From contig CAWEQO010000001.1 in the NCBI GenBank assembly GCA_963811225.1, positions 868,001 through 932,000 of the forward strand: a DNA stretch of 64,000 nucleotides, read 5' to 3'. The stretch's first letter is position 1. Each line of letters opens with the position of its first letter. The translations under genes and the position numbers were made by a program. Shown here in pieces: positions 26,447 through 34,162 of this stretch. Origin of the DNA: CAWEQO01 sp963811225 (lineage in GTDB: Bacteria; Chloroflexota; Anaerolineae; Anaerolineales; Anaerolineaceae). The notes below the pieces were generated by a model, which was not told the origin of the DNA, ran no database searches, and saw nothing but the letters and a program-made list of their open reading frames with translations.

Positions 26447-27687
26447 TCCAAGAGATGCTGCGCCGCTTGGCGTTGTTTTCCTCGCTGCCCGATGAAGAGA
26501 TCGAGTTCCTCACGAACTCGCTGCCGATGGTGGAGCTGGAGCCCGGTATGTTCATCTTCGAGGAGGGTGTGGCCGACGATTACTTCCTGATCCTGCTGGA
26601 AGGCGAAGTGGAGATTATCAAGGCCATGGGCACCAGCGACGAGCGCCTGCTGGGTGTGCGCGGCGGCGGAACCATCCTGGGCGAGATGGCCCTGTTCAGC
26701 GCGGAAAAGTTCCACACCGCCAGCATCCGCACTCGCACCAGGATCCAAATGCTGAAGATGGGCTACGCCGAGTTCGACGCGCTGCTCACCCGCCGCCCGC
26801 ACCTGGCTTACAACATGGCCCAGGTCATCAGCCGCCGTCTGGAAGAATCGGAAAACAGCACCATCGCCGACCTGCGTGAGAAGAACCGCCTGCTGACCCA
26901 GGCCTACGAGGAGCTGAAGGCTGCCCAGGCTGCCATGATCGAGAAGGAGCGCCTGGAGCGCGAGCTGGAGATTGCCCGCCAGATCCAGAGCAGCATCCTG
27001 CCGCAAGAGCTTCCCCAGCCGCCCGGCTTTGAATGCGGGGCCTGCATGCTCCCGGCCCACGCCGTGGGCGGCGATTTCTACGATTTCATCCCGCTCAGCG
27101 GGGGGCGCCTGGGCGTGGTGGTCGGCGATGTGACCGATAAGGGTGTGCCCGCCTCGCTGTTCATGGCCCTGACCTACAGCCTGCTGCGCGCCGAAGCCCA
27201 GCGGTCTCGCCCACCCGGCGAGACCCTGCGCGAGGTCAATCGCCACCTGCTGGACATCAACTCCAGCGGCATGTTCGTGACCCTGCTGTACGGCATCCTC
27301 GAGCCCAAGCAGCGCCGCTTCACCTACGCCCGGGCCGGGCACCCCTACCCGCTGATTCTGAATGCAGATTACCAGCGCGTGCAGGTGCCGCAGGGCATTG
27401 GCCAGCCGCTGGGGTTGTTCGAGGACCTCCGCCTGGACGAGCACAGCCTGATCCTACCGCCGCAAGCCCTGTTGCTGATCTCCAGCGACGGCTTGACCGA
27501 GGCCATGAACCCGGCCGGGGAGGAGATCACCCAGGAGGAAGTGGTCGCCATGCTGGCTTCCCTGCGTGACGAGTGCACTGGCCGACTGTGCATGCGCTTG
27601 TGGGATCAGGTGAAGCTCTTCACCGAGGGCGGCCCCCAGCAGGATGACTTCACGGTGCTGGCGCTGAAAGTCAAAGCGGAGGAGTGA
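26443..27687 (+). CDS. Cyclic-nucleotide-binding-domain SpoIIE-type PP2C phosphatase
   Basis: 414 residues. The N-terminal CRP-like cNMP domain (about 5-125) includes EEGVADDYFLILLEGEVEII and GGTILGEMALFSAEKFHTAS; the phosphate-cassette Glu is present, but the usual Arg is His. A coiled coil (about 140-190) leads to a SpoIIE phosphatase: GGDFYDFIPL, VVGDVTDKGVPASLFMAL, ARAGHPYPL, ISSDGLTEAM and QQDDFTVLAL. It probably dephosphorylates an anti-sigma antagonist in response to the nucleotide made by the gene before it. The GTG at 26443 has GGAGG and overlaps the cyclase stop. cNMP binding is plausible but not certain because of the missing Arg. Confidence 0.88.
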   Translation: MIQEMLRRLALFSSLPDEEIEFLTNSLPMVELEPGMFIFEEGVADDYFLILLEGEVEIIKAMGTSDERLLGVRGGGTILGEMALFSAEKFHTASIRTRTRIQMLKMGYAEFDALLTRRPHLAYNMAQVISRRLEESENSTIADLREKNRLLTQAYEELKAAQAAMIEKERLERELEIARQIQSSILPQELPQPPGFECGACMLPAHAVGGDFYDFIPLSGGRLGVVVGDVTDKGVPASLFMALTYSLLRAEAQRSRPPGETLREVNRHLLDINSSGMFVTLLYGILEPKQRRFTYARAGHPYPLILNADYQRVQVPQGIGQPLGLFEDLRLDEHSLILPPQALLLISSDGLTEAMNPAGEEITQEEVVAMLASLRDECTGRLCMRLWDQVKLFTEGGPQQDDFTVLALKVKAEE

Positions 27688-27688
27688 A

Positions 27689-27808
27689 ATGGCGAACCTT
27701 GACCTGAGCCCCTTCCAGATCAAGGCCGTCCGATGGTCCTGCTCGGCAAACGTGACACGGCGACGTTCACTTGTCTTTTTAATGACACCCCTGTCCATTT
27801 TCAGGTAA
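27689..27808 (+). pseudogene. Truncated fifth gene of the signalling operon
   Basis: A 39-codon frame starting 1 bp after the phosphatase stop, with a strong GGAGG site (27680-27684). It begins MANLDLSPFQIKAVRW and then loses any protein-like pattern before a TAA. The position is where SpoIIE-phosphatase operons usually encode an STAS or RsbW-type kinase. The opening FQIKAV is reminiscent of RsbW-type N-termini, but the match is too short to prove. It looks like a remnant after a deletion or frameshift. Confidence 0.45.
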
Positions 27809-27850
27809 GATAAAACCCACGTTCATCTAGAATGAAGGAGGGATTGAGAA

Positions 27851-28237
27851 ATGGCAGGATATCACATCGATATCGAGAAGAAAACACTGGAAAACGAATA
27901 TTTCCGCGAGGTGCTGTTCACCGGGCCAAACGAGCAGCTGGTGGTCATGGCGCTCCGGCCCGGCGAGGACATCGGCATGGAAGTCCACGACGATACCGAC
28001 CAGTTCATCCGCATCGAGGCCGGCAAGGGCAAAGCCGTGCTTGACGGCCAGGAGATCGTCCTGCGTGACGGCTCGGCCGTGGTCGTCCCGGCCGGCACTC
28101 AGCACAACATTGTCAACACCTCTGACACAGACATGCTCAAGCTCTACACCGTATACGCCCCGCCCGAGCACCCCGACAAGACCATCCACAAGTCACGGGC
28201 AGAGGCCATGGCCTACGAGAAGGAACATCATCAGTAA
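27851..28237 (+). CDS. Cupin-domain protein
   Basis: A 128-residue single-domain cupin. Motif 1 is GEDIGMEVHDDTDQFIRIEAG and motif 2 is VVVPAGTQHNIVNTSD, giving His and Glu-type metal ligands. The closest informal match is to small manganese-type cupins annotated as dimethylsulfoniopropionate or unknown cupins. GAAGGAGG precedes the ATG. It is transcribed rightward and is convergent with the hexosaminidase gene. The catalytic role is unknown. Confidence 0.85.
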   Translation: MAGYHIDIEKKTLENEYFREVLFTGPNEQLVVMALRPGEDIGMEVHDDTDQFIRIEAGKGKAVLDGQEIVLRDGSAVVVPAGTQHNIVNTSDTDMLKLYTVYAPPEHPDKTIHKSRAEAMAYEKEHHQ

Positions 28238-28318
28238 GAGAGAGTAGAGAGCAGAAATTAGAGAGCAGTCTGGAAACTGGCTGCTCTCTGCTCTCTACTC
28301 TCTACTCTCTGCTGTCTA
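28238..28318. repeat. Purine/pyrimidine hairpin between convergent genes
   Basis: The arms are AGAGAGTAGAGAGCAG-type sequence and its complement, CTGCTCTCTGCTCTCTACTC, in an imperfect stem. It belongs to the dispersed GAGAGTAGAGAACAG family and fills the gap between the cupin stop (28237) and the hexosaminidase stop (28322). Confidence 0.7.
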
Positions 28319-28321
28319 TTT

Positions 28322-29965
28322 CTACTCCCACGGCACCTGCGGCGAGCGATAAAAATCTACCCCCATGGCTGTGAGCCGCGGCCCGTGCGCCGCCAGCCGC
28401 AGCCTGTATTCCTCCCAGCCGCGGCACTCGGCCTGCGACCAGCCGATCTCGGCATGGCCCGGCAGGCGCGGGAACGCCAGCCACTCCACCTCGTCGATGG
28501 TCTCGGTCGTCTCCGACCACAGCGGCGCCTCGACCCCCAGAACGTTGTCGGGCGTTGCGCCCGGCTGCGCCAGCGGATCCCACTCGTAGGCGTCCTGCAC
28601 CTCCACGTACCCGGCCCAGTGCAGCCCCAACTTCGAAGAGGGATCGTACTGCATATCCAGGTAGGTCTTTTCGGCCGGTGAGAGCACCAGCTTCACCCCC
28701 TGTGCGGCAGCCTTGCGCCCGCCGCCATGGTTCCAGACCTGGGCGACCGAGTCCGGGCGCAGGTCGATCTGCCCGATCTCTTCCCAGCCCACCATCTGCT
28801 TGCCGTGCGCCGCCACGATCTCCTGCACGATCGCCATGAACTTGCGGTAATCGGCCGCCGGAGTGGCCTTGGCCTCGTCGCCGCCGATGTGGATGTATGG
28901 CCCCGGCGTCAGCGCCGCCACCTCGCCGATCACTTGATCGATGAACCGGTAGGTGACGTCCTTGTCCAGGCACAACGAGCTGAAGCCCACCCGCGTGCCG
29001 CTGTACAGCCTGGTTGCGCTGCCGTCACAGTTCAACTCCGGATACGAGGCCAGCGCCGCGTTGGTGTGCCCGGGCATGTCGATCTCCGGCAGCACCATGA
29101 TGAAGCGGCTCTGCGCGTACGCCACGATCTCGGCATACTCTGCCTGGGTGTAGAAGCCGCCCTCGCCGCCGCCCACCTCGCTCCCGCCACCTATCTCGGT
29201 CAGCTTGGGCCAGGATTGAATTTCCAGCCGCCAGCCCTGGTCGTCGCTCAGATGCAGGTGCAGGCGGTTGAACTTGTACGCCGCCATCCGGTCGATGTAG
29301 CGTTTAACGTCCTCCACAGAAAAGAAGTGCCGGGCCACGTCCAGCATCGCCCCGCGCCACTCGAAGCGTGGGGTATCGCGCACCGTACCGGTTGGCAGGG
29401 TCCACGGCCCCGGCTGCGGCTCGCTCGCTTCCATCGCTGCGGGGAACAGCTGGCGCAGCGTCTGCACCGCATAGAACAACCCGGCCGGCTCCACAGCCGA
29501 CAGGCGCACCCCCTGCTCGGTCACCTCCAGGGTGTAGCCCTCCGGGCCCAGGGCCGGGTCGGCATTCAGCGTCAGCGCAATCGAGTTCTCAGGCAGGCGG
29601 TCTGGTGGGAACGCCACCGCCAGGGAGTAGCCGCTGCCCCGGTTGAGCCGGTCGACCAGGTACTGCGCAACCGCGCGCACCTCTGCGTCGCCGGGCGAGA
29701 CGTAAACTTGCGTTTCGGGCGTCAGGTTAAAAATGCTGCCGGTTGCTGCCGCTTCCGTCGGCTTCGGGATCAGTGTGTCGAACGTGGTTTTGGATGGCGG
29801 CAGGCCGCCAGTCTTCGCCGGGTTGGGGATGAAGATCTCGGCTGGTCGTGGCTCCACCGGCGCATCGGTCACCTCGCTCGACGCGCAGGATGCCAGCGCC
29901 AGCTCGAACAGCAGCACGGCAGCCAGCCGCCAACCCCATCTGCGGGAATTGAAATGTTTCTTCAA
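28322..29965 (-). CDS. GH20 beta-N-acetylhexosaminidase lipoprotein
   Basis: 547 residues. An N-terminal signal ends at lipobox LALASCASS, so the enzyme is anchored outside the membrane. A GH20b-type N-domain (about 75-205) precedes the TIM barrel, which starts RFEWRGAMLDVARHF. The catalytic Asp-Glu pair is in YIHIGGDEAKAT (about residues 355-366), and LHLHLSDDQGWRLEI and LPEIDMPGHTNAAL are characteristic. It removes terminal GlcNAc/GalNAc from glycans by substrate-assisted catalysis. The start is TTG at 29965, preceded by AAGGAG. Together with the PIG-L and ROK-type genes it fits amino-sugar scavenging. Confidence 0.95.
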   Translation of the reverse strand: MKKHFNSRRWGWRLAAVLLFELALASCASSEVTDAPVEPRPAEIFIPNPAKTGGLPPSKTTFDTLIPKPTEAAATGSIFNLTPETQVYVSPGDAEVRAVAQYLVDRLNRGSGYSLAVAFPPDRLPENSIALTLNADPALGPEGYTLEVTEQGVRLSAVEPAGLFYAVQTLRQLFPAAMEASEPQPGPWTLPTGTVRDTPRFEWRGAMLDVARHFFSVEDVKRYIDRMAAYKFNRLHLHLSDDQGWRLEIQSWPKLTEIGGGSEVGGGEGGFYTQAEYAEIVAYAQSRFIMVLPEIDMPGHTNAALASYPELNCDGSATRLYSGTRVGFSSLCLDKDVTYRFIDQVIGEVAALTPGPYIHIGGDEAKATPAADYRKFMAIVQEIVAAHGKQMVGWEEIGQIDLRPDSVAQVWNHGGGRKAAAQGVKLVLSPAEKTYLDMQYDPSSKLGLHWAGYVEVQDAYEWDPLAQPGATPDNVLGVEAPLWSETTETIDEVEWLAFPRLPGHAEIGWSQAECRGWEEYRLRLAAHGPRLTAMGVDFYRSPQVPWE

Positions 29966-29984
29966 AGGAGTACTCCTTAAGGAA

Positions 29985-30007
29985 CCTGGTTTCGGTCAGA
30001 AACCAGG
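29985..30007 (-). promoter_or_regulatory. Hairpin in the hexosaminidase leader
   Basis: CCTGGTTTC and GAAACCAGG are perfect 9-bp arms around a 5-nt loop, 20 bp upstream of the TTG start. It may be an operator, an attenuator or the terminator of upstream transcription. Confidence 0.4.
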
Positions 30008-30015
30008 CCGTCTCT

Positions 30016-30200
30016 CTCCGTCCCACGCGGAGCCTCCGTCCGTCCCGCGCTGGACCGTCCCTCCGTCCCACGCGGAGCATGGGACGGAGCCCAAGACGCT
30101 CCGCGTCCTCTTCCTCCCGCTGCTAGCCCAGGGGGCGCGGAGCGCCCGAGGGATCGTCCCACGCGGAGCATGGGACGGAGGGAGGCTCCGCGTGGGAGGG
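30016..30200. repeat. Cluster of CGTCCCACGCGGAGC palindromic repeats
   Basis: Two clear units, CTCCGTCCCA-CGCGGAGCA-TGGGACGGAG (30061-30089) and CGTCCCA-CGCGGAGCA-TGGGACG (30155-30177), plus partial or inverted pieces at 30018-30033 and 30184-30199. Each forms a stem of 7-10 bp with the same 9-nt loop. They lie between the zinc-ribbon gene and the hexosaminidase gene and look like a local cluster of REP-type elements. Confidence 0.7.
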
Positions 30201-30234
30201 AGGCTGGGGACGGAGAGTCTCCCGAACGGATCCC

Positions 30235-30987
30235 TTACCCGACCTTCGTGCCACACTCCGGGCAGAACCTGGCGCCCTTCACGTCCGCGCCGCAGCTCGG
30301 GCAGTTAGCCGGTTTTTGCTCCATCTTCGTCCCGCACTCGGGGCAGAACTTGGCGCCATGCACCTCCGCACCGCACTTCGGGCACTTGCCAGATTCCGGT
30401 TGGATCATGGCCGAGCCGCATTCCGGGCAGAACTTGGTACCGGGTGCAGCCATCGTGTCGCAGCTCGGACACCTAGCGACCTGGCTGGCGGCATCGGCGG
30501 CGGCCTTGCTGGCCTTCTCGACATTCTTGAATGTCTCGCCCAGCCCAAAGGCGTTCGCCAATCCCTTCAGGGCTGCGCCGGTCTGCTCGCCGCGCGCCTC
30601 GGCGATCTCGTTCGTGCGCGGGCTGTCATCCTGGCAGAAACCGCTCTGCGTGTCGAAATCAGACAGGCACACGAGCCGGCTGCAGGTTGGGCATTCACGG
30701 AAATGCACCTGCACCTGCTTCCAGGCCGCTTCCAATTGGACGGGGGTCATGCTGTAGGTGTAGCGCGGGTCTTCGCCGAGCGCGTTGTTGGCAAGCGTGT
30801 TGCCCACCAGCGGCACCTTGCGGAGCAGCCCGCTCATCGCCGACTTGCCGATATCCTGGGTAAAGGTGTTGATCGCGTCCGGCTGGCTGCGGAACTCTCG
30901 CTCACAGGCGTCGCAGTAATACACGGCATACGGCCCAAAGCCGTCGTTGCGAACGTCGTAGCGGGGCATGCGCGAGAATGTGGCCAT
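30235..30987 (-). CDS. Multi-zinc-ribbon protein
   Basis: 250 residues. An N-terminal treble-clef-like pair (YYCDACEREF ... FRECPTCSRLVCL) is followed by an Ala-rich helical linker (about 130-165). Three tandem double zinc ribbons then occur at the C-terminus, each with CPxC and CPECG knuckles: CPSCDT/CPECGS, CPKCGA/CPECGT and CPSCGA/CPECGT. Such ribbons usually mediate protein or nucleic-acid contacts; no enzymatic domain is seen. The ATG at 30987 (MATFSRMPRY) has AAGGAG. The central SGLLRKVPLVGNTLANN segment may be membrane-interacting. The role is unknown. Confidence 0.75.
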   Translation of the reverse strand: MATFSRMPRYDVRNDGFGPYAVYYCDACEREFRSQPDAINTFTQDIGKSAMSGLLRKVPLVGNTLANNALGEDPRYTYSMTPVQLEAAWKQVQVHFRECPTCSRLVCLSDFDTQSGFCQDDSPRTNEIAEARGEQTGAALKGLANAFGLGETFKNVEKASKAAADAASQVARCPSCDTMAAPGTKFCPECGSAMIQPESGKCPKCGAEVHGAKFCPECGTKMEQKPANCPSCGADVKGARFCPECGTKVG

Positions 30988-31090
30988 GATGTTCTCCTTA
31001 TTGCGGATAAATTGGAAGTTCTGGAAGATATACAAGAAGAGTGTATAACCAAGAGGCGGGCTGTGTCAAGTGGGTAAAAATTAGAAAAAC

Positions 31091-31158
31091 AGAGAGTGGA
31101 GAGTCGAGAACCGTTAGAATGACACGCTAACTGTTCTCGACTCTCCACTCTCCGTTCT
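31091..31158. repeat. Purine/pyrimidine hairpin in a divergent gap
   Basis: AGAGAGTGGAGAGTCGAGAACCGTTAG (31091-31117) faces CTAACTGTTCTCGACTCTCCACTCTCCG. It is another member of the GAGAGTAGAGAACAG family, but unusually it lies between divergent genes (zinc-ribbon gene leftward, PPK2 gene rightward) rather than at 3' ends. Confidence 0.7.
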
Positions 31159-31210
31159 CGTTTTAATTTATACTTAACCTATCCTGCCTGACCGAAAGGA
31201 AACCTCTACC

Positions 31211-32041
31211 ATGACCTCCATCGACTGGAAACGCTACCGGATCGAGCCCGGCCAGAAAATCGACCTCCAGGACTACGATCCCCAGGAGACCAAAGCCTGG
31301 GACGATGACAAGGACGACGCGAAAGAAAAGCTCGACCGGCTCAATACCCGCCTGGAGACGCTGCAAGAGCTGCTCTACGCCGAGGGCAAGCGCCGCCTGT
31401 TGATCGTCCTGCAGGGCATGGATACCGCCGGTAAAGACAGCACCATCCGGCGTGTGTTCGAGGGCGTCAACCCGCAGGGCGTGCGCGTCGCCTCCTTCAA
31501 GGTGCCCACGCCCCAGGAAATGGCCCACGATTACCTCTGGCGTATCCACAAGCAGGTGCCCGGCAGCGGCGAGATCGTTATCTTCAACCGCAGCCACTAC
31601 GAAGATGTGCTGGTGGTGCGCGTCCACAACCTCGCGCCGCCCGAGGTCTGGGGTAAACGCTATGACCAGATCAACGACTTCGAAGAAATGCTGGCCGAAA
31701 CCGGCACCACCATCCTCAAGTTCTTCCTGCACATCAGCAAGGACGAACAGCGCAAGCGCCTGCTCGACCGCCTGGACGAGCCCGCCAAGAATTGGAAGTT
31801 CAACCCCGGCGACCTCAAAGAGCGCGAGCTGTGGGACGACTACCAGCAAGCCTACCAGGATGCCATCGAGAAGACCAGCACGAAATACGCCCCCTGGTTC
31901 GTCGTGCCTGCCAACCGCAAGTGGTACCGCGACCTGATCATCTCCGCCGCCCTGGTCGACGCGCTGGATGGCCTGCACATGGCCTACCCCCAGCCGGCCG
32001 AGGATTTGGACTCCTACCGGGAAGCGCTGGCTGACGATTGA
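31211..32041 (+). CDS. ppk2: Polyphosphate kinase 2 family protein
   Basis: 276 residues. The Walker A loop is LQGMDTAGKDSTIRR (about residues 66-80); the lid and Walker B region includes FNRSHYEDVLVVRVH. The C-terminal PANRKWYRDLIIS is characteristic. PPK2 uses polyphosphate to phosphorylate nucleotides, or the reverse. The length and motifs suit the one-domain class I or III enzymes; the nucleotide preference cannot be read. It is cytoplasmic. It has its own transcription unit, divergent from the zinc-ribbon gene. The AT-richer island starts just after it. Confidence 0.94.
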   Translation: MTSIDWKRYRIEPGQKIDLQDYDPQETKAWDDDKDDAKEKLDRLNTRLETLQELLYAEGKRRLLIVLQGMDTAGKDSTIRRVFEGVNPQGVRVASFKVPTPQEMAHDYLWRIHKQVPGSGEIVIFNRSHYEDVLVVRVHNLAPPEVWGKRYDQINDFEEMLAETGTTILKFFLHISKDEQRKRLLDRLDEPAKNWKFNPGDLKERELWDDYQQAYQDAIEKTSTKYAPWFVVPANRKWYRDLIISAALVDALDGLHMAYPQPAEDLDSYREALADD

Positions 32042-32071
32042 TCGTAGATCAGGATACCCTGGGGGCAGTTT

Positions 32072-32500
32072 TCATCCAAGAATCGCCGCCAGCGCAAAAA
32101 ACACGATCAATACGGAAATCATCGCTCCAATAACAATGGAGTAATTCTTAGGGTTAATTTGCCCGTTCCGATCCAATTTTCGAATTAATGGGAATAAGCG
32201 CCAGTAAAAAGAAATGGTTGCAATGCATACCGCTGCCAGGCTCATGCGCTGCATGGCAGAATTTCCGAACAGGGCAATCACCCCCAGGAGGAAAAGGAAA
32301 ATTAATTTTGCTCCGGCCACCCAATAGACGAGGTATCGGACGAAGGCATGGATTTCCGGGTCCTGTTTGGATTTTTCCCAGGCGGAAAACACACCCACTG
32401 CATTGGCGTACTTGGAACCGGGGGCAAAATACAAGGCCAAAACATTGGAAAACTCCAGGAATATGAACGCCAGGATCACAACCGTTGCGAACATTTGCAT
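32072..32500 (-). CDS. Four-TM membrane protein (in the AT-rich island)
   Basis: 142 residues with four predicted helices (about 4-24, 54-78, 82-104, 120-141) and a conserved-looking SKYANAVGVFSAWEKSKQDPEIH loop. I do not recognise a family. Base composition is clearly lower in GC than the flanking genes, like the next two genes. It lies 54 bp downstream of the CrtI-like gene on the same strand, so the three could be one transferred operon. Confidence 0.6.
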   Translation of the reverse strand: MQMFATVVILAFIFLEFSNVLALYFAPGSKYANAVGVFSAWEKSKQDPEIHAFVRYLVYWVAGAKLIFLFLLGVIALFGNSAMQRMSLAAVCIATISFYWRLFPLIRKLDRNGQINPKNYSIVIGAMISVLIVFFALAAILG

Positions 32501-32554
32501 GTCTCCTGATAAGGATAATTCCGCGTGCCGCTCACAAATATTCTACTGCCGTTT

Positions 32555-34162
32555 TCACCTTTTCTTTGATTGCTTCATAAGATCTTGGGCCGCATACCAG
32601 CCTGTTAACATTGCGATGGGCACGCCTGCCGGGGAATATGCCCACTGACCTGCCTGATAGACATTTGGGATCGGGGTAAAGACGGATTTTGGGATATTGA
32701 TCAAGGTATTGACGACTGGGGGTTCGGTTTCAAATGACCATCCGGTAATCGCTCCTTCGGAGCTTCCGGATATCTTCTGGATTGTCAGAGGCGTCGACGA
32801 AAACTTGAAAAGGATATCTTCATCCATGTCCTGATAAATCGTTTTTGAAAAAATATCGATGATCTGATTTTCAATTGTTTTCTTTAATTCATCATACCAT
32901 CCGGCTTTTTCAACTTTTACCATCACGTCATAATCGAACAGGCAGCTTATCATCAGTCCGGTTTGCCCTTCAGGCGCCATGCTGCTGTCACGAAGGGCCG
33001 GGATCGAAATTTCGAAGGTATTTAACCGGATGTATTTTTCCACCCAATCGAGTATCTCGGTTTTTGATTTTTGATCAAAATCTTCAAGAAGACGTAGTCT
33101 TTCTTGGACGTTCGTCTCTCCCAATCCTTGCTTTGAGGGTGTGTAGAACAGGTGCGCGCCGCCGTTATCCTCAAAATAGATCGGAGGACGGTTTACCCCA
33201 ATAAACATAATAAAGATAAATTCAGCCCCTTTGGAAGAAAGGATCCGCTGCGCCTCCGATTCAATTTTTTGGGTTGTTGTTGGATCGATTCCGGCGGGAT
33301 TCAGGCACCGGTACAACGTTTTTAAATCGGCTGCCCAGATCAAATGATCGTACGAGTAACAACCGCCCTCCGAATCAATCACTTTTGATTCGGAGGGAAT
33401 AACGTCCACAATGTGGGTATTCAGTTGAATATCCCCACCACAACTCAGAGTTTTCTCTTTCAACATGCGGTCCAATGCGCCGGTTCCACCCTTCGGGTAG
33501 AAATAATCCAGGTACACATAAAAATAGCCCAATGCGAAATAGGTTGGCGTTTTCCGGAAAAAATGTTGTGTTAAAATATCGATTAACGACTGGTTCTCCG
33601 ATAAACCTTTTAAAAATCCTTCCATTGGCATGTTGAATTGACGAAACATCCTTAATGCATGTAAAAACTTAAAGGTCCACGGGATCAGTTTCCTAACCAC
33701 GAACTTCTTGTCGCGCATGCGATCGCCAAAATTCGGGTTGTCAAATTCATATAACACCTGGTTATATCCGGACAGCTGCTTAATCAGGAGGATGATTTTT
33801 TCGATATCCGCCTTGCTTTCCGGGTACAGCTGGATCAACACTTGTTGATAATCCTGTAAATTGCCCATCGAATTCACCCGGAACAGGTGATCTTCAACCC
33901 CGATCGAGATTTTATTTTCTAAAAGCTCCAAGTCAATTCCCAGATCTTTCAACATTGGCTTCACAATTCCGGAATTGACAAAAGCCCTTGGGCCGGAATC
34001 AAAGGAAAACCCGCTGCTCTCAAAGGTGCTTAACAATCCCCCGGTTCGATCATTTTTATCCAGGAGCAAGACATCAAAATTTTCTCGGCTTAAATAAGCG
34101 GCCGCAGTTAACCCGGCCATTCCAGCGCCAACGATGACAACTTTTTTATTGCCTGTTTCCAT
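32555..34162 (-). CDS. CrtI/retinol-saturase-like FAD-dependent oxidoreductase
   Basis: 535 residues. The N-terminal dinucleotide-binding fold is KKVVIVGAGMAGLTAAAYLSR (4-24) followed by LLLDKNDRTGGLLSTFESSGFSFDSGP, as in phytoene desaturases and related polyene or steroid redox enzymes. The C-terminal FAD block reads NVYQAGQWAYSPAGVPIAMLTG. YPKGGTGALDRML matches the family's central motif. The substrate could be a carotenoid or other polyprenyl/lipid. Its stop-side neighbour is a membrane protein; the SDR gene end overlaps its start by 17 bp. AT-richer DNA suggests acquisition. Confidence 0.82.
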   Translation of the reverse strand: METGNKKVVIVGAGMAGLTAAAYLSRENFDVLLLDKNDRTGGLLSTFESSGFSFDSGPRAFVNSGIVKPMLKDLGIDLELLENKISIGVEDHLFRVNSMGNLQDYQQVLIQLYPESKADIEKIILLIKQLSGYNQVLYEFDNPNFGDRMRDKKFVVRKLIPWTFKFLHALRMFRQFNMPMEGFLKGLSENQSLIDILTQHFFRKTPTYFALGYFYVYLDYFYPKGGTGALDRMLKEKTLSCGGDIQLNTHIVDVIPSESKVIDSEGGCYSYDHLIWAADLKTLYRCLNPAGIDPTTTQKIESEAQRILSSKGAEFIFIMFIGVNRPPIYFEDNGGAHLFYTPSKQGLGETNVQERLRLLEDFDQKSKTEILDWVEKYIRLNTFEISIPALRDSSMAPEGQTGLMISCLFDYDVMVKVEKAGWYDELKKTIENQIIDIFSKTIYQDMDEDILFKFSSTPLTIQKISGSSEGAITGWSFETEPPVVNTLINIPKSVFTPIPNVYQAGQWAYSPAGVPIAMLTGWYAAQDLMKQSKKR

